Part shown: piece after piece, positions 11,650-23,100 of the stretch
How the letters are laid out: each line of letters begins with the position of its first letter
Numbering within the stretch: position 1 is the first letter of the stretch
Assembly (NCBI GenBank): GCA_032821775.1
Contig: JAVLRN010000003.1
Coordinates: 1,426,001 to 1,490,000 of the forward strand
Length of the DNA stretch: 64,000 bases
Direction: 5' to 3'
Source of the DNA: Sanguinoderma infundibulare
Taxonomy: Eukaryota; Basidiomycota; Agaricomycetes; Polyporales; Polyporaceae
Notes under the pieces: model-generated
Databases searched by the model: none
What the model was told of the DNA's origin: nothing
Seen by the model: the letters and a program-made list of their open reading frames with translations, nothing else
Program-made: the position numbers and the translations under genes

Positions 11650-11988
11650 ATGAGCTCACAGCCAGGCAACAACTACGGCAGCGGCGGTTACGGAGGTAAT
11701 CCTGGCCAGTCATTCGCACCAGCCCCTCGGCAGGACATGTCGTATCTGTGTGCAGGTGCGTGCCCGGGCGGTCTCGGAAATTTTGATCGTTGTTCATCTT
11801 CCGCCTTCTCGACCTGCAGATTGCGGCGCGTCGAACGAGATCAGGCCCAGAGAGCCCATCCGTTGCAGGCAGTGTGGCCATCGTATCATGTACAAGAAAA
11901 GGACAACGAGGAGTGCGCACCTTCCTTTTCGCTCGCACCCGCCGCATCGCTGACGAATGTTCCAGTGGTCCAATTCGAGGCGCGGTGA
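11650..11988 (+). CDS. RPB12: RNA polymerases I/II/III shared subunit Rpb12 (RPABC4)
   Basis: Three exons (11650-11755, 11820-11912, 11966-11988) give 73 residues. The core [37 protein letters not shown] and MVQFEAR matches the shared polymerase subunit almost word for word. Four cysteines in CxxC...CxxC form the zinc ribbon. The protein sits in the Rpb2/Rpb3 assembly platform of all three nuclear polymerases. The last exon is only 23 nt and its junction completes the Met of MVQFEAR. The N-terminal 29 residues are Gly/Asn/Gln-rich and not part of the conserved core; yeast Rpb12 also has a non-conserved N-terminus. The combined intron length is a multiple of three, so an unspliced reading is open to the true stop and would misplace the middle of the protein. 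Confidence 0.96.
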   Translation: MSSQPGNNYGSGGYGGNPGQSFAPAPRQDMSYLCAGACPGGLGNFDRCSSSAFSTCRLRRVERDQAQRAHPLQAVWPSYHVQEKDNEECAPSFSLAPAASLTNVPVVQFEAR

Positions 11989-12765
11989 CGTCCTCCGCCG
12001 CGTCCACACGCCGCATGCGTTGTTCTCGTCTTTCTCGGGCTTTGTTGCTCATCCGGAATTGCTCTTCGCTTGATATAAGCCGTCGTCCGCAACTGGCGCT
12101 CTCGTCGCGTGCTATCCCATTGGGGCACCGCCCTCCAACCGTCAGATTTTCATTGGCCCCATTCCGCGTCCTGCTTCATTCATGTGCTCTTATTCGGCTT
12201 TTGACGTGTACATTATCGTGATAATGCCATCCGTTCAATCTCCCCATCGCACAGCGCGTGAGACCAGTCAGCGGATCGTTCCTTGTTCCCAAATTGCCAG
12301 AGTACAGTGTGCTGTGTGGCGGGTCTAAAGCTCGAGTATCTGCTAGTCAACGCGTTGTGCATGCATATTTTTCAGAACGGTCGGACATCAGGGTAGGTGT
12401 TGCACCCCACCCCATCTATCTCGATGCTCATGCCCAGTCTTCACATATAGGTATAGAACGACAAGAGTATCGTACAACGCATTAGTTCTGGTCATGTGTA
12501 CTCTACGAGGAGGCACTACGATAAAGCAGCAACAGCATAGAACAAAGCAAGCATCGACTAGCCCCAGGAGCAGATGATGAATCTCAGACGAATCCGCTCG
12601 TCCGTCTCCCACTCCTTCCAAACCTCCCCCTTCGGCACTGGCCGCATCACCTCTGGAACGACGTCACGGACAACGAAAACGAGTCGTTTTGAAGCGACGA
12701 TCTCCTCAGGAGGGTGGTGCCAATCTCGAGTTCGACTCGGGCCTGGCAGGAGGGGACTGGCGTCT
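11989..12765. other. convergent intergenic region
   Basis: 3' flanks of Rpb12 (plus) and the DUF6593 gene (minus). No further gene or RNA recognised. Confidence 0.5.
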
Positions 12766-13642
12766 TCACCAGACGCTATAGCGCCTGAACCAGAGGTGAA
12801 GGAAGCACGTCACGGCGACGCGGTCGAGGAAGCCCTCGGCGCGCTCCGCGACGCGCAGGGTGAGCGTGTCCTGCGTCCACTGCGCGATCTGCTTCCCGCG
12901 GTTCCCCAGGTTGTCGCTCACGCACTAGAAGCCGGCCGGAGGTTAGCGAAGGACGATCGGCCGCGGAGGCTAAGAAGGCTGGGGGATGTGGGGGATGTGG
13001 GGAAGGTGGGGGAGGTTTGGGGGCACCGCCGACGCACAATCATGTCCGTGCCATTCTCGGCGAGTTTCCACTTGTACTCCGAGCTGTTCACCTTGAACCG
13101 CCGGGACCTGTTGGCGTAGTTCGCAGCGCGGTTGCAGGGAGGTGGAGGTTGGAGGGCCGAGCAGGGATTGGTGAGTTACGGGGGAGCTTAACCGCGGAGG
13201 GACGTGTGCACTCACTTGCTAGAAGGTTTCTTCGCCTTTCGTAGCTCACGTATCGACACCTGAATAAACCGGACGTTCAGCCGATGTTCCCGCCCGACAG
13301 CACGAATGCGGTCGTACCCGCTCGACGCCGAAGTAGACCGCCCCGCTCGTGTTGGACGACCACTCGATCTGGCCCGCGTTCTCCCACACCCTCGTCTCCG
13401 TGTTTATTCGCTGAATGGAAGTGACGCCAGTGGTTAGGCCGGTGTTCGGATGGTGGAACTGGCGACCGCGTTTTATATGAGTACGAACGCGAATAGCGGA
13501 CGAGAACGGGGGGCGTGCGCACCTTGTAAAGCTCGACCGAGCTCTGGTCCTCGCCGACGATTTGTGAAACCCGAAAGGTACGGGCGTCGGCATCCGGGTT
13601 GCTAGAGAGCGCGAAGCGAAGGACAAGATCGGTGGCGGACAT
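12766..13642 (-). CDS. DUF6593-like basidiomycete protein
   Basis: Five exons (13642-13523, 13410-13318, 13259-13216, 13107-13038, 12924-12766) give 161 residues with every junction in phase. The layout matches the basidiomycete DUF6593 family as I know it: an opening beta-strand with a polar loop (FRVSQIVGEDQSSVELYK), a central aromatic strand (VWENAGQIEWSSN), a VSIRELRK helix, FKVNSSEYKWKL, and a C-terminal strand with a hydrophobic end (FLDRVAVTCFLHLWFRR). The fold resembles LURP-one/tubby-like beta barrels by general shape (inference). Function is unknown. No signal peptide or membrane segment is visible. These families are often expanded in Agaricomycetes; only this one complete copy is in the window. 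Confidence 0.75.
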
Positions 13643-16386
13643 GGTGATGATCGGCCGCGGCCTTGATGCGGACGGGTAACAGGTATGCAGAGCAGCTGAA
13701 ACACGACCCTCCGGCGCAGGGGGCAAGGAGGGGGGAGAGACGGGGTGGGTCCTTGTTCGGCATGGGGGAAAGGTTGCACCGTTGTTTTATGCGTTCCCTG
13801 GGCGGGGGCGCACGACGAGTGCCTCGTTCCCGAAACCCGTCCTCCGTTCCGTCATGGGCTTCCCCCAGTCTGGCATATTGGGTTGCGGGTCAATGGGCGT
13901 AGACCGGCTGCTCCGGTCGGGGCCTCGCTTCGCATTCAGGCTGAGCCAGGGTGCTGTGGCCCACCCGATCGCTGTCGATCTGATTAGCATCATCAAGCGA
14001 ACCAAGGTGGAACACTCGAACCCTGCTCGCGCAGAGCTTAAATCGCGTGGTGGAACAGCACAGGAGCACCACGGGGAGCTCGGGAGCGGTTCCCGGTGAC
14101 GGGTAGGCAGCTCGGTCCACGCCTGACTTACAATGACGTCGTCAACGGGGAAAGGGATATGTGGCGCGAAGGCGTGGGGAGAGAAGTACTGTGTCCGAGC
14201 CACATCCGGACGTATAGGCACTTACGGATTGAAACTTGAAGGAGACCAGGGCCGTCGGGAAGGAGCGCTGCCACTATTCCCGCTTGGCTGGACGGGTTTG
14301 GCGTACGTAGCTGTGTCGATGCCACGTTTTCGCGCAGCCTACAATTTCCATCGTGGATATCAGCGAGAGTGCGCGGAATGCAACTGACCTTTCCTAGTCC
14401 GCCATCGCTAACGCGTTAGCAGCATCGATAAGGCACCTCGTCTTTGTACGCACCCCCAGCCATGGCACGTTGCGAGGCTCCACCTGCAGCACCTGCATAT
14501 CCGTTTCCGGCCTTCTAAATGCATAGTTGTGCGCGATCGAATGTTGGATGAGCAGTCGGGATGGCTTCCGAACCGCACCGCCCCCAGCCTCATCGTGACG
14601 ATGGGTTATGAGATCCGCGCGTCCTTCCAGAACCGCACGGATGGTCCACAAGAAGGCCGTTAGCCGCTCCCTAGGTCTAACATAGCGTATGCCTCTCACG
14701 ACGCTCTCGAACACGATGCGACGGGGTGCTGTAGAAGTAGACATACTGAATCATGGCGGCTCGCCGAGTCGCGAGGCGGGTCCGAAATGAAAGAAGGATC
14801 GGAAGTTAAGAAGAGGCCAGCCCTTTTGTCGAAATGACGACGTAGGTTCTCGTCGGAGAAACACGTTGTGTGATGTGTGGCCCGGGTACGAAGCAGTCGG
14901 CATGCGACACATCAATATAAATGCATGAATCCGCGACATGACGACCTTGGCCGCCGGCCCGCAACGTTACCGACGACCAAACCCCGTCAGGTTGTCACCT
15001 CGGTCGTTTCAACGGCCGCGTGTGCGATCCACTGGCAGAATAAATGCCGCAAAGTGCAATGTCGGGGCATTTAATTAGCCAGCGATCGATCGCTGGGCAC
15101 GACTTTCAACAACCATGACTTGCTAGGTTGGAAGACAACACAGGGTGGGTAAAAACAACGCACGCGGTAGTTGCAACAGGCAATTTGGACACGAACCCGG
15201 GATACGAACCCGGGACAGAACTTTCCCCAATTCACCCGTATTCATGCTTTCTGGTATTCCAGGACGTGTGAGCCACTTGGTGTGCGTTCGCCTAATAGTC
15301 TCGAAACACTAACCAATTCGCTAGTCACAAGATCGTGTTCTCTATACGAGACGTCCTGCCAAGGTGACGGCAGGGTCAGGATTGAATAATGCGGAAGTAA
15401 TTGGCTACGAACGTGCCCACACTGTACTTGGGTACCTCGGGCCTGTTGCTTGCTTCTCGCAAGCAGGATTCCCCAGCTGAGGGGGCATGTGTGTGGGCTT
15501 GTCCGAGACTCCGAGCGACATGGGCTGCTGATGTTGACATCGCTTGGCGATATGCCCACAGTGCCAGGCCACTCTGCGCGATTTGACGACATGTTGCGAT
15601 CCGGGTCTGGTGTGCGGCAGATGATCACCGACTACGTACTTAGTTTTAGAGTTCGGAGATAAGCTGAAGAAGCGACCCAGAGGTTCCGCATGGGAGCCGC
15701 ATGTGAGGACGGTGCGCAGAGGGCGGTGGCTCGTACTCAGCTCGTGTTTACTCAATACATAGGAAGACAAACGGCGGCGGCGGAGATGAGCCCGCGCAGG
15801 GTACAGCAGCGGCTAACGTGACCGCTGGCGAGTTGCGCGCGGTGTGTTTGTAATTTTGAGGCTTCACGGCCGAGCTGGAACAAGGCAGGCACAGACAAGG
15901 TTGGAAAAGACCCGACAGGGAAGACGATAACCGCGGGAAGGCTGATTGAAGGGGGATCGGTGGTGATAGCAGTGGATTTACGCCAGCGAACACGGGGTCG
16001 GACGGATAAGAGCGGTGACCAAACAGTGCGTCGGCTGCTATCGTACGCTCACCGATGTACATTGTCTGTGCGGGTGGGCGATGGTCGCCGGGTCCGGGTC
16101 GAGTCAGAGCTGAGCAATGCATAGCCGTTGACCGGAACGCCGGGCGCGCGCTGGACGCGAGCATTGACGTCGGCCGGAGGGGCCACGTGGGGCAGGCTAG
16201 AGTTCGGAGGTTCGGCATGGACGTCGCCGGGACCGTGCGCGTCGGCGGCAGAGTGTTAGAAAGCAACGGTCAACGCCCCTCTGCTCTGCCCCGACCCGTT
16301 CCCGACTCCATCTCCCCGAGCCTTGCCGGACACAACGCCCTCCGTACCAAGTTTCGTCACGCGTATTACGCCCTACCGCTATTTCC
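13643..16386. other. 2.7 kb intergenic region, no confirmed gene
   Basis: Between the DUF6593 start (minus) and the bZIP start (plus). A minus-strand ATG frame at 14394-14744 (116 codons) has no recognised content. A possible Pol III promoter-like A/B box pair lies at 15190-15337. The rest shows short frames only. The part next to the bZIP gene should be its promoter. Confidence 0.45.
15190..15337 (-). repeat. possible tRNA-derived SINE-like fragment
   Basis: On the minus strand an A-box-like TAGCGAATTGGTTA (about 15309-15322) is followed about 110 nt later by a B-box-like GGGTTCGTATCC and a second GGTTCGTGTCC (15188-15210). The ends show six of seven complementary bases (CACGATC and GTTCGTG). 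The T-loop lacks the invariant A58, and the spacing is too long for an ordinary tRNA. It may be a decayed SINE or a chance match. Confidence 0.2.
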
Positions 16387-18350
16387 ATGCCTGACGAGCG
16401 CGACCGCAGTGTTTCCCATGACATCGAGGTGCGTGTGTGAGAGACATACGGAAGATGTACTCTGTCTGAGCAGTTGGTGTGTATGGGCGTGTAGAGCGAC
16501 GACGAGCCGTCTCCAGGCGACACCAACGACACGTCCCAAACTCCCGCCGTCGGTAAGCCCGGCAGGAAGAAAAACCCAAAGTACGATCATATACCTTTCC
16601 TCAGCGTGCTGACGTGCTGACGCTCCGCGTACCTCGTGTCTTAGCTCGCAGGCTGCCAGGCGTGACCAAAACCGCATCGCGCAGAGGGAGTTTCGTCTGC
16701 GTAAACAGCAGCGCGTGAGTCTTCAACCATTCTTGGCCCGGTGGCTGCTCGCTGACGCCAACTGCGACACAAATGCTGACTACTCACTTTTCACGCTGCC
16801 AAGATACGCGACCTTGAGGCTAGTGTCGAGATACTGTCAGGGGGCAAGGATGAGGCTCTGTCGCAGCTCAGGAAGGTGCTGAAAGGTACGAGTGCGCTAT
16901 GCATTCAATTCTGGGGCAACTGGCGTTAATAGTCCTCACCCGAGACCTTATGAATGAGAACCAGGTGCTCCGAGGTCTCCTCAAAAGCCTCAGCGGGTTT
17001 ATAGGTGACGGTGCGGGTGGCGTCCTCCACAAGATCGGTTGGGAGCTGCCCGAGTTTAACGAACTTATCAACAAGGCCGAGACGGACACCGCTTGGGAGA
17101 GCTACCAACGTCATAAGCGAGACACCTCCGAGTCCACTGCTGGTCCGTCTGGCGCAGGCGGCTCCAATGCCCAAAAACGAGCTGCAGATGACAATGACCC
17201 GTATGGACTTCGTCCCAAGAGAGCACGTCCTAGCGAGACCAACGGCGACACTTCGCGTTCAAGCGACGCCTTCCCACTGCTCGTCCCGCTCAATCCTGCC
17301 GTCTCATCCATGGGCCCCAATGGCCTTTACCCTACCGATTATAGCCGCGGTCCTTCTGGTGCTTCTCCCATGTTCGTTCCGCCTGCTTCTTCACCCGTCA
17401 ACCATTCCGGTCAATATGGCTCTCCGCCGGGCGGGGGAGTGTCGATGCCTTTCCAATCCGGGTACGGCATGTCGATGCCTAGCGACCCCATGTCGACCAT
17501 GCCAGGTGTGAACAACGGCTCCCTTGGGCCCATGGCCGCACCGCCCAGGACATCATCGGCGCCTCAGGCGTCTTCGCAGCAGTCACAGAATGAGGACGAA
17601 GACATAGACCCCAAGAAGATGGACGCTTACAAGCTCATTCAGTACGTGGATTCAGCTCGGTATATACGGCCTGTTGGCGCTCATGACGTGAAACGTAGCT
17701 ATCATCTGGATAACTGGAAACGCAATAACAATTACTGTCTTCCGTCGTCGCTCCGGCCGACGTTGGTTCAGAGGTAAATCACAATCGTACCATTGAATTC
17801 TCTCGTTCGATCTAACCGCCTGCTGCCTTCTAGGACGATCCCACACGGTGAGAACCATGCTAGAAGCATGTCCCACAAATGCTTATTTGGCCCCTATTAC
17901 TTTGAAAACAGAGAGCGTGATCGACGGCGTGTTACATCCCGAGCTTCGTGATCGGATGATTTTGCTGAGAGGTAAGTCATGCGATGAATGCATGACGACT
18001 CACGACGTGTTCTGCAAGACAGCGCCTTTCCGCCCTTGGCCTTGCTCACGGTTCTCCCCTCAGAGCGATTTAACCTTGTGGATTGTTTGCACGACTACCG
18101 ACTTGCTGTCAACATTCATGGTGATGACGTTTTGGCGCATAATAACTGGGAGATATCTGAGCTATGGCTGCAGCGGTACAAGTACGTGTCGTCTATGAGT
18201 TCGTACAGAGCGTGTAGCCTCACGAGGCTCCCTTTCAGGTTCCTCGTCGACCCGGCCACACTGAACATCACGAACAAGTGGCGACGCGAGCGGGGCGAAC
18301 CCGAGCTGCACGTTGGCGAATACTCGACCGAGTCGCCCACTCAAGTGTAG
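16387..18350 (+). CDS. YAP-type bZIP transcription factor with DUF3425
   Basis: Ten exons: 16387-16428, 16495-16580, 16645-16714, 16804-16885, 16945-17641, 17699-17773, 17834-17847, 17912-17971, 18064-18181, 18239-18350; 451 residues. The basic region is residues 43-66 (SQAARRDQNRIAQREFRLRK) and contains NRIAQREFR, the NxxAQxxFR signature of fungal AP-1/YAP factors. A heptad region follows (IRDLEASVEILSGGKDEALS...LMNENQVLRGLLKSL). A basic signal KKNPN precedes the bZIP. The middle is Ser/Gly/Pro-rich (about 190-315). The C-terminus is a DUF3425 domain: HLDNWKRNNNYCLPSSLRPT, ESVIDGVLHPELRDRM, LVDCLHDYRLAVNIHGDD, NNWEISELWLQRYKFLVDP. It should bind DNA as a dimer in the nucleus; targets are unknown. 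No Cys-rich redox domain of Yap1 is present. Exon 7 is 14 nt. Confidence 0.92.
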
Positions 18351-18781
18351 CGCTATCAGTAGTATGTGACTACTTGCGGCTTTGCCGTACACACGGACTA
18401 TCGTGTAGCCCGCCCATGGACCATAGTAGGAGAAAATGCTGTATTATATGTAGACACCGACCGGCCTCACGCAGAGAGGTAGACACGTCTTGCTGGGGCC
18501 GCGTTTTACTAGTCGTCTTGTCATCTCTCTGTACATGCCTGCACCCAGTTTTCCTCTCATCACTAGTCATTCTCGCTTTCGGGGTTTAGCTTTGCCGTTG
18601 TTCTAGAGCGTAGCTCGATCTAATTCCATATCCTCTCCAACACAACTGTTCGATGAACGGGGATGTATTCTAGTGCATTAGGACACTGAACGTGCCGTCT
18701 ACTTTCATGTGAGAAATCGGACAGCTCGAATGGATTATGTCGCATGGTACTCACAGAGTACTTATTCGTCGATGTGACCCT
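18351..18781. other. convergent intergenic region
   Basis: 430 bp between the bZIP 3' end and the uS14m 3' end. No gene seen. Confidence 0.5.
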
Positions 18782-19147
18782 CTACCAGGAGGCCTTGTGC
18801 ACGCCGGGAATGTCATTTGCCAGTGCCTTCAACCGGAATTGGTACTGCAGCGCGAACGCAACGTCAGTGCTGCACAAGATCAGATCGCAAACACGATGGG
18901 GACGCACCCTTGACAGGCCGAACTCGCTGATGATACCCCGACCCTTGCCGGTCAGCGTGCACCTGTTCTTGACCGTGGTCGGTCTGGTGTAGCGGCCGAA
19001 GGTGTTGAGCTGGAGCTGCGCCTGGAAGCGGACCTGCGGCGGGAGGGTCTGGTTGCGGGCGACGTAGAGGTAGGCGCGGCGCAGGATCTCGTTGGCGTTC
19101 ACACCGTGGCGCGCCTTGAGGTCGCGCAGGATGCGTACGTTTGGCAT
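18782..19147 (-). CDS. MRP2: mitochondrial small ribosomal subunit protein uS14m
   Basis: The frame from ATG 19147 to the stop at 18782 is uninterrupted (121 codons), but residues between FGLSR and YQFRLKALAN are foreign to the family. A 63-nt GTGCGT...CTGCAG segment at 18907-18845 is a stop-free, in-frame intron. Spliced, the protein is 100 residues. Landmarks agree with mitochondrial uS14/Mrp2: NVRILRDLKARHGVNANEIL, LPPQVRFQAQLQLN, VKNRCTLTGKGRGI, FGLSRYQFR and the C-terminal PGVHKASW. It binds the 3' domain of the small-subunit rRNA in the mitoribosome. The zinc-binding cysteines of some bacterial S14 proteins are absent, as in other mitochondrial forms. The gene is divergent from a small membrane-protein gene 463 bp away. 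Confidence 0.93.
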   Translation of the reverse strand: MPNVRILRDLKARHGVNANEILRRAYLYVARNQTLPPQVRFQAQLQLNTFGRYTRPTTVKNRCTLTGKGRGIISEFGLSRVRPHRVCDLILCSTDVAFALQYQFRLKALANDIPGVHKASW

Positions 19148-19610
19148 TCTGGCCTGGTCCCCCTGGCACGAGCGAGAAGCGAGAGAAAGTGGAAGTCGGT
19201 GGCCGGCGGCGGGGATGACTGGAGTCGGGACGGAGGAGGCGTAGGCGCCAGTCCGCGACCGCAGGCGCCTACGACGAGCCACCGGCCACCTGGAATTTGC
19301 CTGGCCAATCAGAGCGGCCCCGATCCTGTCCAGCTCGACCCCGACTGCTCGCCTTGCTCCCTTCCAGCGTCCACCACTACGACCCCCTTGCCCGCACCCC
19401 ACCGCGCCGCGTGGTGTCCAAATTACACCAGCATCCCGCGGAGGACATGGGAGATTGAACGTGCGTGCTCATCTTTACGTCTGAGCCGCAGGAGTGTTAC
19501 TAACGGCTCCCTCGCTCGGCCTGCCTCGTCTCGTCTCGCCTCGCCGTTTTCAGAACGTTCGCACCAGTGCAGCCAGCGACCCCACCAGCCCACCACCCCA
19601 GAGAGAGAAT
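19148..19610. other. divergent promoter region
   Basis: 463 bp between the starts of uS14m (minus) and the small membrane protein (plus). GC-rich; presumably holds both promoters. No further gene. Confidence 0.6.
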
Positions 19611-19895
19611 ATGTCGTCGTCGGTATCGCGCGTGCTCCAGCTCAACCACCGCCAGCGCCGCACGTTCATCTCCTCCCTCTTCGGCCTCACGTTCCTCGCG
19701 TCCGTCGTCACCGTGTCCGCGTCGGCCCTGCTTCCCTGCCCCGCGCACCGCGGCCGCTATGCTGATGGAGAGACGGGAGGCGTGGAGGGGATGAGCGGGA
19801 GGCGGAGCGTGACCGTCGTCGAAAAGAAGCCGAGGAGGTGGATAGAGGAGACGAAGCCGGCCCCGAGGGCCCCCCAATCTAATGTGCAACCATAA
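19611..19895 (+). CDS. small single-pass membrane protein, probably mitochondrial
   Basis: A single-exon frame of 94 residues. A basic N-terminal stretch (VLQLNHRQRRTFISS) leads into one hydrophobic segment at about residues 21-43 (LFGLTFLASVVTVSASALLP), then CPAHRGRYADGE and a C-terminal VVEKKPRRWIEE. The layout resembles small inner-membrane or assembly-factor proteins of fungal mitochondria, and it shares an upstream region with uS14m, but I do not recognise the orthologue. The ATG follows a purine-rich leader (GAGAGAGAATATG) and is the first in frame. Confidence 0.6.
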   Translation: MSSSVSRVLQLNHRQRRTFISSLFGLTFLASVVTVSASALLPCPAHRGRYADGETGGVEGMSGRRSVTVVEKKPRRWIEETKPAPRAPQSNVQP

Positions 19896-20172
19896 CCCAC
19901 CTCTTAATGGCGCATGGCCTTCGTTTCGAATGCCAAAGCTTGACGGAATGCACGACCCCGAACCTCCAGCCAGTCCGAGGGTTTTACAGCCCGCCGTTCT
20001 CCGTTGCGCCGCCTGCTACTCGACAACCACGTCGTTTTCCAGAAGCGACGTCGACACTTCGAAACCACACACCGCATGTTTGGTGTTGCACCGACAACCT
20101 GGTGCCCCCAGTCCCGCCTGGCGCTGACGCCTGCCTCTAGCTATTTTACAAGGTATTGTGGGGTGGTATACA
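19896..20172. other. short convergent intergenic region
   Basis: Under 300 bp between the small membrane-protein stop and the MFS stop; 3' flanks only. Confidence 0.5.
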
Positions 20173-23100
20173 TCATGACGAGTTTTCGGAATCCGTCCGG
20201 GAAAGAGTGTCCCTCTGCTTCCACGCCTCCTCCTGCTCTTCGTGCGTGCCCCTGTATCACATCGTCGCGCAAAACGGAAACGAGCAGCGGCAAAAGCAAA
20301 AGAACAAGTCAGCTTCTTTTCGAGTCGAATAGAGCCCCGGAGCCATTGCCGGCCAGGGAAAACAAGCAAGGACGCGAAGAGAAGGAGAGAAGGGAGTGAC
20401 ACGCACGGTAACGGGTTCTCCTGGATCGGTAAGCAGCAGAGGAAGCAGATAAAGTTGACCGCGGCCTGGCAGATGAAGACGACCCGCAGCGCATCGGCGT
20501 ACGAGTCGACGGCCGCTTTTCGCAGCGTCGGTTCTAATGTCGGGATAATCGTCGTGGAATGCCTGTCAAAATGCGTCGGACGGACCTCCGCGTCAGCGAC
20601 AGCGTCCCTCCCGACACCTCGGAGATGAGTGGGAAAATAAACTCACCGGATGTGCTCGATTATCTGTGGTTACGGCACGGCGCGCACGTCCTCGTGAGTG
20701 AATTGCGCTAGGGAAAGACATGGAGCCTACGAGATGACGTACCGAAGCAGCGTCGGGCCCTTGGATGCGCTCCCGGAGCTTCGCCGTCAGAACGGACTGC
20801 AGAAGGGCACCACCCAGACTGACACCGATGACCTGTCCGGTCGTCCGGAATAGATACGTGACTGCGCGTCGGGTTGGGTCAGAGGTTGCGCGACGAGGCA
20901 GAGGGGAAAGCAACGTACTGCCGGTGGCCACAGCGAGGTCCTCGCGTGTGACGCTCGCAATCATCGCCTAGCACGCATAGACGTTAGACGGTTCCGATGC
21001 ATGATTCGACACGGAGCGCGGGGCACAGAAGGCGAACAGGTACGTACAATGAGCGTAGTCGTGATGACGCTGGCCATACCGAACCCTTGGGGGACGATAT
21101 CGAGCCACAGGTGGAATGGGGCCGAGTGCTCGTCCCACATGGCCACGAGCGACGCCGCAAACACGGTCATGAGACACGAGAATAGGGTGAGGTTATACAG
21201 TCTTCCAGTCCGGCGCATGACCCTAAAATAAGTTGTGTCAGATACGGCGGTCATTAACACGGCTGCGGTCAGAAAAGGATGGACGACCGGTCACCTATAC
21301 TCACCATCCGGCAAACACGCTCCCGGTAGAGATGGCAATCTGTGAGCCTCGAGGTCAGGTAGAGGTCTATCTTGACTGTTGACGACGTACAGAATGAGGT
21401 AATAAATGAAGACCTTCGGGCAACATAAGCAATCATCTAAACCACTGGGGCACGGAACTCACCAGAATCCGTGGATGAGTTAAGCCTAACGGCGGAGAAA
21501 TACTGATTGAAGGCCGGTTAGACCGAGGTAGCGTTTGTGTGGCCAAAGCCACTCACTAATGGTACGTTATAAATCTATAACGCAAGGAATGAGACCGACG
21601 ACCACACGAACGCGATTGAAATGAACGTACCATTGAGAACGCAGCGACGCTACCAAAGAAATTCGAAAGCGACACAAACAGAGGTGTTCGTTGCTTAATA
21701 AGACGCATGGGCATTACCGGGAATGGCGAGTAGGACGTCTCGACCCAGATGAAGAGGACGCAGAAGACGACGCTGGCAAGCAAAAGTCCCCATATCAAAG
21801 GATGGGACCAAGGAAGCTCCTCAGTCGACTTGAGCGACAGGCCGAGAAGCAGACAGCCGACCATGCCGACCAATGTGAACGACCCAAAGCCATCGATGCG
21901 TCGTAATTTGGCATGCAGCGGTTGGTTCTGCACTTCCTCTGGGAGAGGGATCGAGACCTTGAGGACGACGAGCGTAAATGAGAAGACGAGGATGGGCATC
22001 TACGTCGAACATCCATCATGGCGCGTCCGGAGGGAAATGTGTCAGGTGTCGAAGGCGATAAAGTTCGAGGCAATCGATATGGCGTGATAGCATTCGGAAT
22101 TAGCTGAGCGCCGTCGAGAGTGCGGTTGGAGCTCACCTGAAGAAGGAATGCGGACCGCCTGGGAATGGCCGAATGTCAGATGCGAGGATCAGAACGTGAC
22201 AAATGAGTTGGAAGCGCGTCGACGGTGAGAACGGCACATGGAACTTACCATCCCAAGGCGTCGTTCATCCACCCACCCAGAGGGCCACCCAGACCGGCAC
22301 CCAAGCCGAACAAACTGCGGTGTCAAGAATGAGCGACTGTGACATGGCCCATGCGGAGGAGTCGGTTCACACATATTAGTCATGCCTTGGTATAAACCTC
22401 GCTGACGGCTATAACGGGGGTCAGTACGCGACATCCGACGTGGTCGGCGCATGGGACGTACAGGGGAATTAGATCCGTCACAGCGACACTCGAGACTGCA
22501 GTTGCGGTGTAAGATTGGGCCATGACGTCACGCAGCCGCCTGTTGTCCGCTCACCTGTCATGACTCTGCGAAACGGCGTCGTTAGAAATCTGATGAAAGG
22601 TGTGCTGGGCCACGATAAGCACTCACCCGCCGCCTCCCATGCCAGCTAATGCGCGAGCAGCGATGAGGGCGTCCATCGAGGGCGCGAGGCCACAGAGTAA
22701 TGTGCCCGAGCCTGAGGAAACACAGGTCGGACGCGTGGTTTGACAGCCGATAGACGCTACGACATACCAAAGAAGGAGAGGGCGAGAAGCATGGCACCTT
22801 TGCGGCCCAGAATATCCGACAGTCGGCCTATAGAAAGCAGACACGGTCACGGAAGAGGAGACGCGAGAGGGTGGTGAAAGCCGCACCATATAGAGGTGTA
22901 AAACAACATACTGAAAGCAAATAGGATGTGCCAATGTACGAGGAGCGATTTGACTCGTTGAAATAGCTTCCGATGGGTGATAGCAGCGTGGCCACGATCG
23001 TACCTGCGGTATCAGAGCGGAAGCGGGGCGAGAAGCGTGTGAGCACGCTATGCGACGCGTCAAGCGACGGCAGACGCACCATCCAAAGCACCGAGGAAGA

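Noticed and set aside
14394..14744. 116-codon minus-strand ATG frame
   Set aside because: Protein-like start (MSTSTAPRRIVFESV) but no domain, no splice partner and no conserved pattern that I recognise.
15190..15337. Functional tRNA gene
   Set aside because: The T-loop lacks the invariant A58, the A-to-B box spacing is too long, and no anticodon stem fits.
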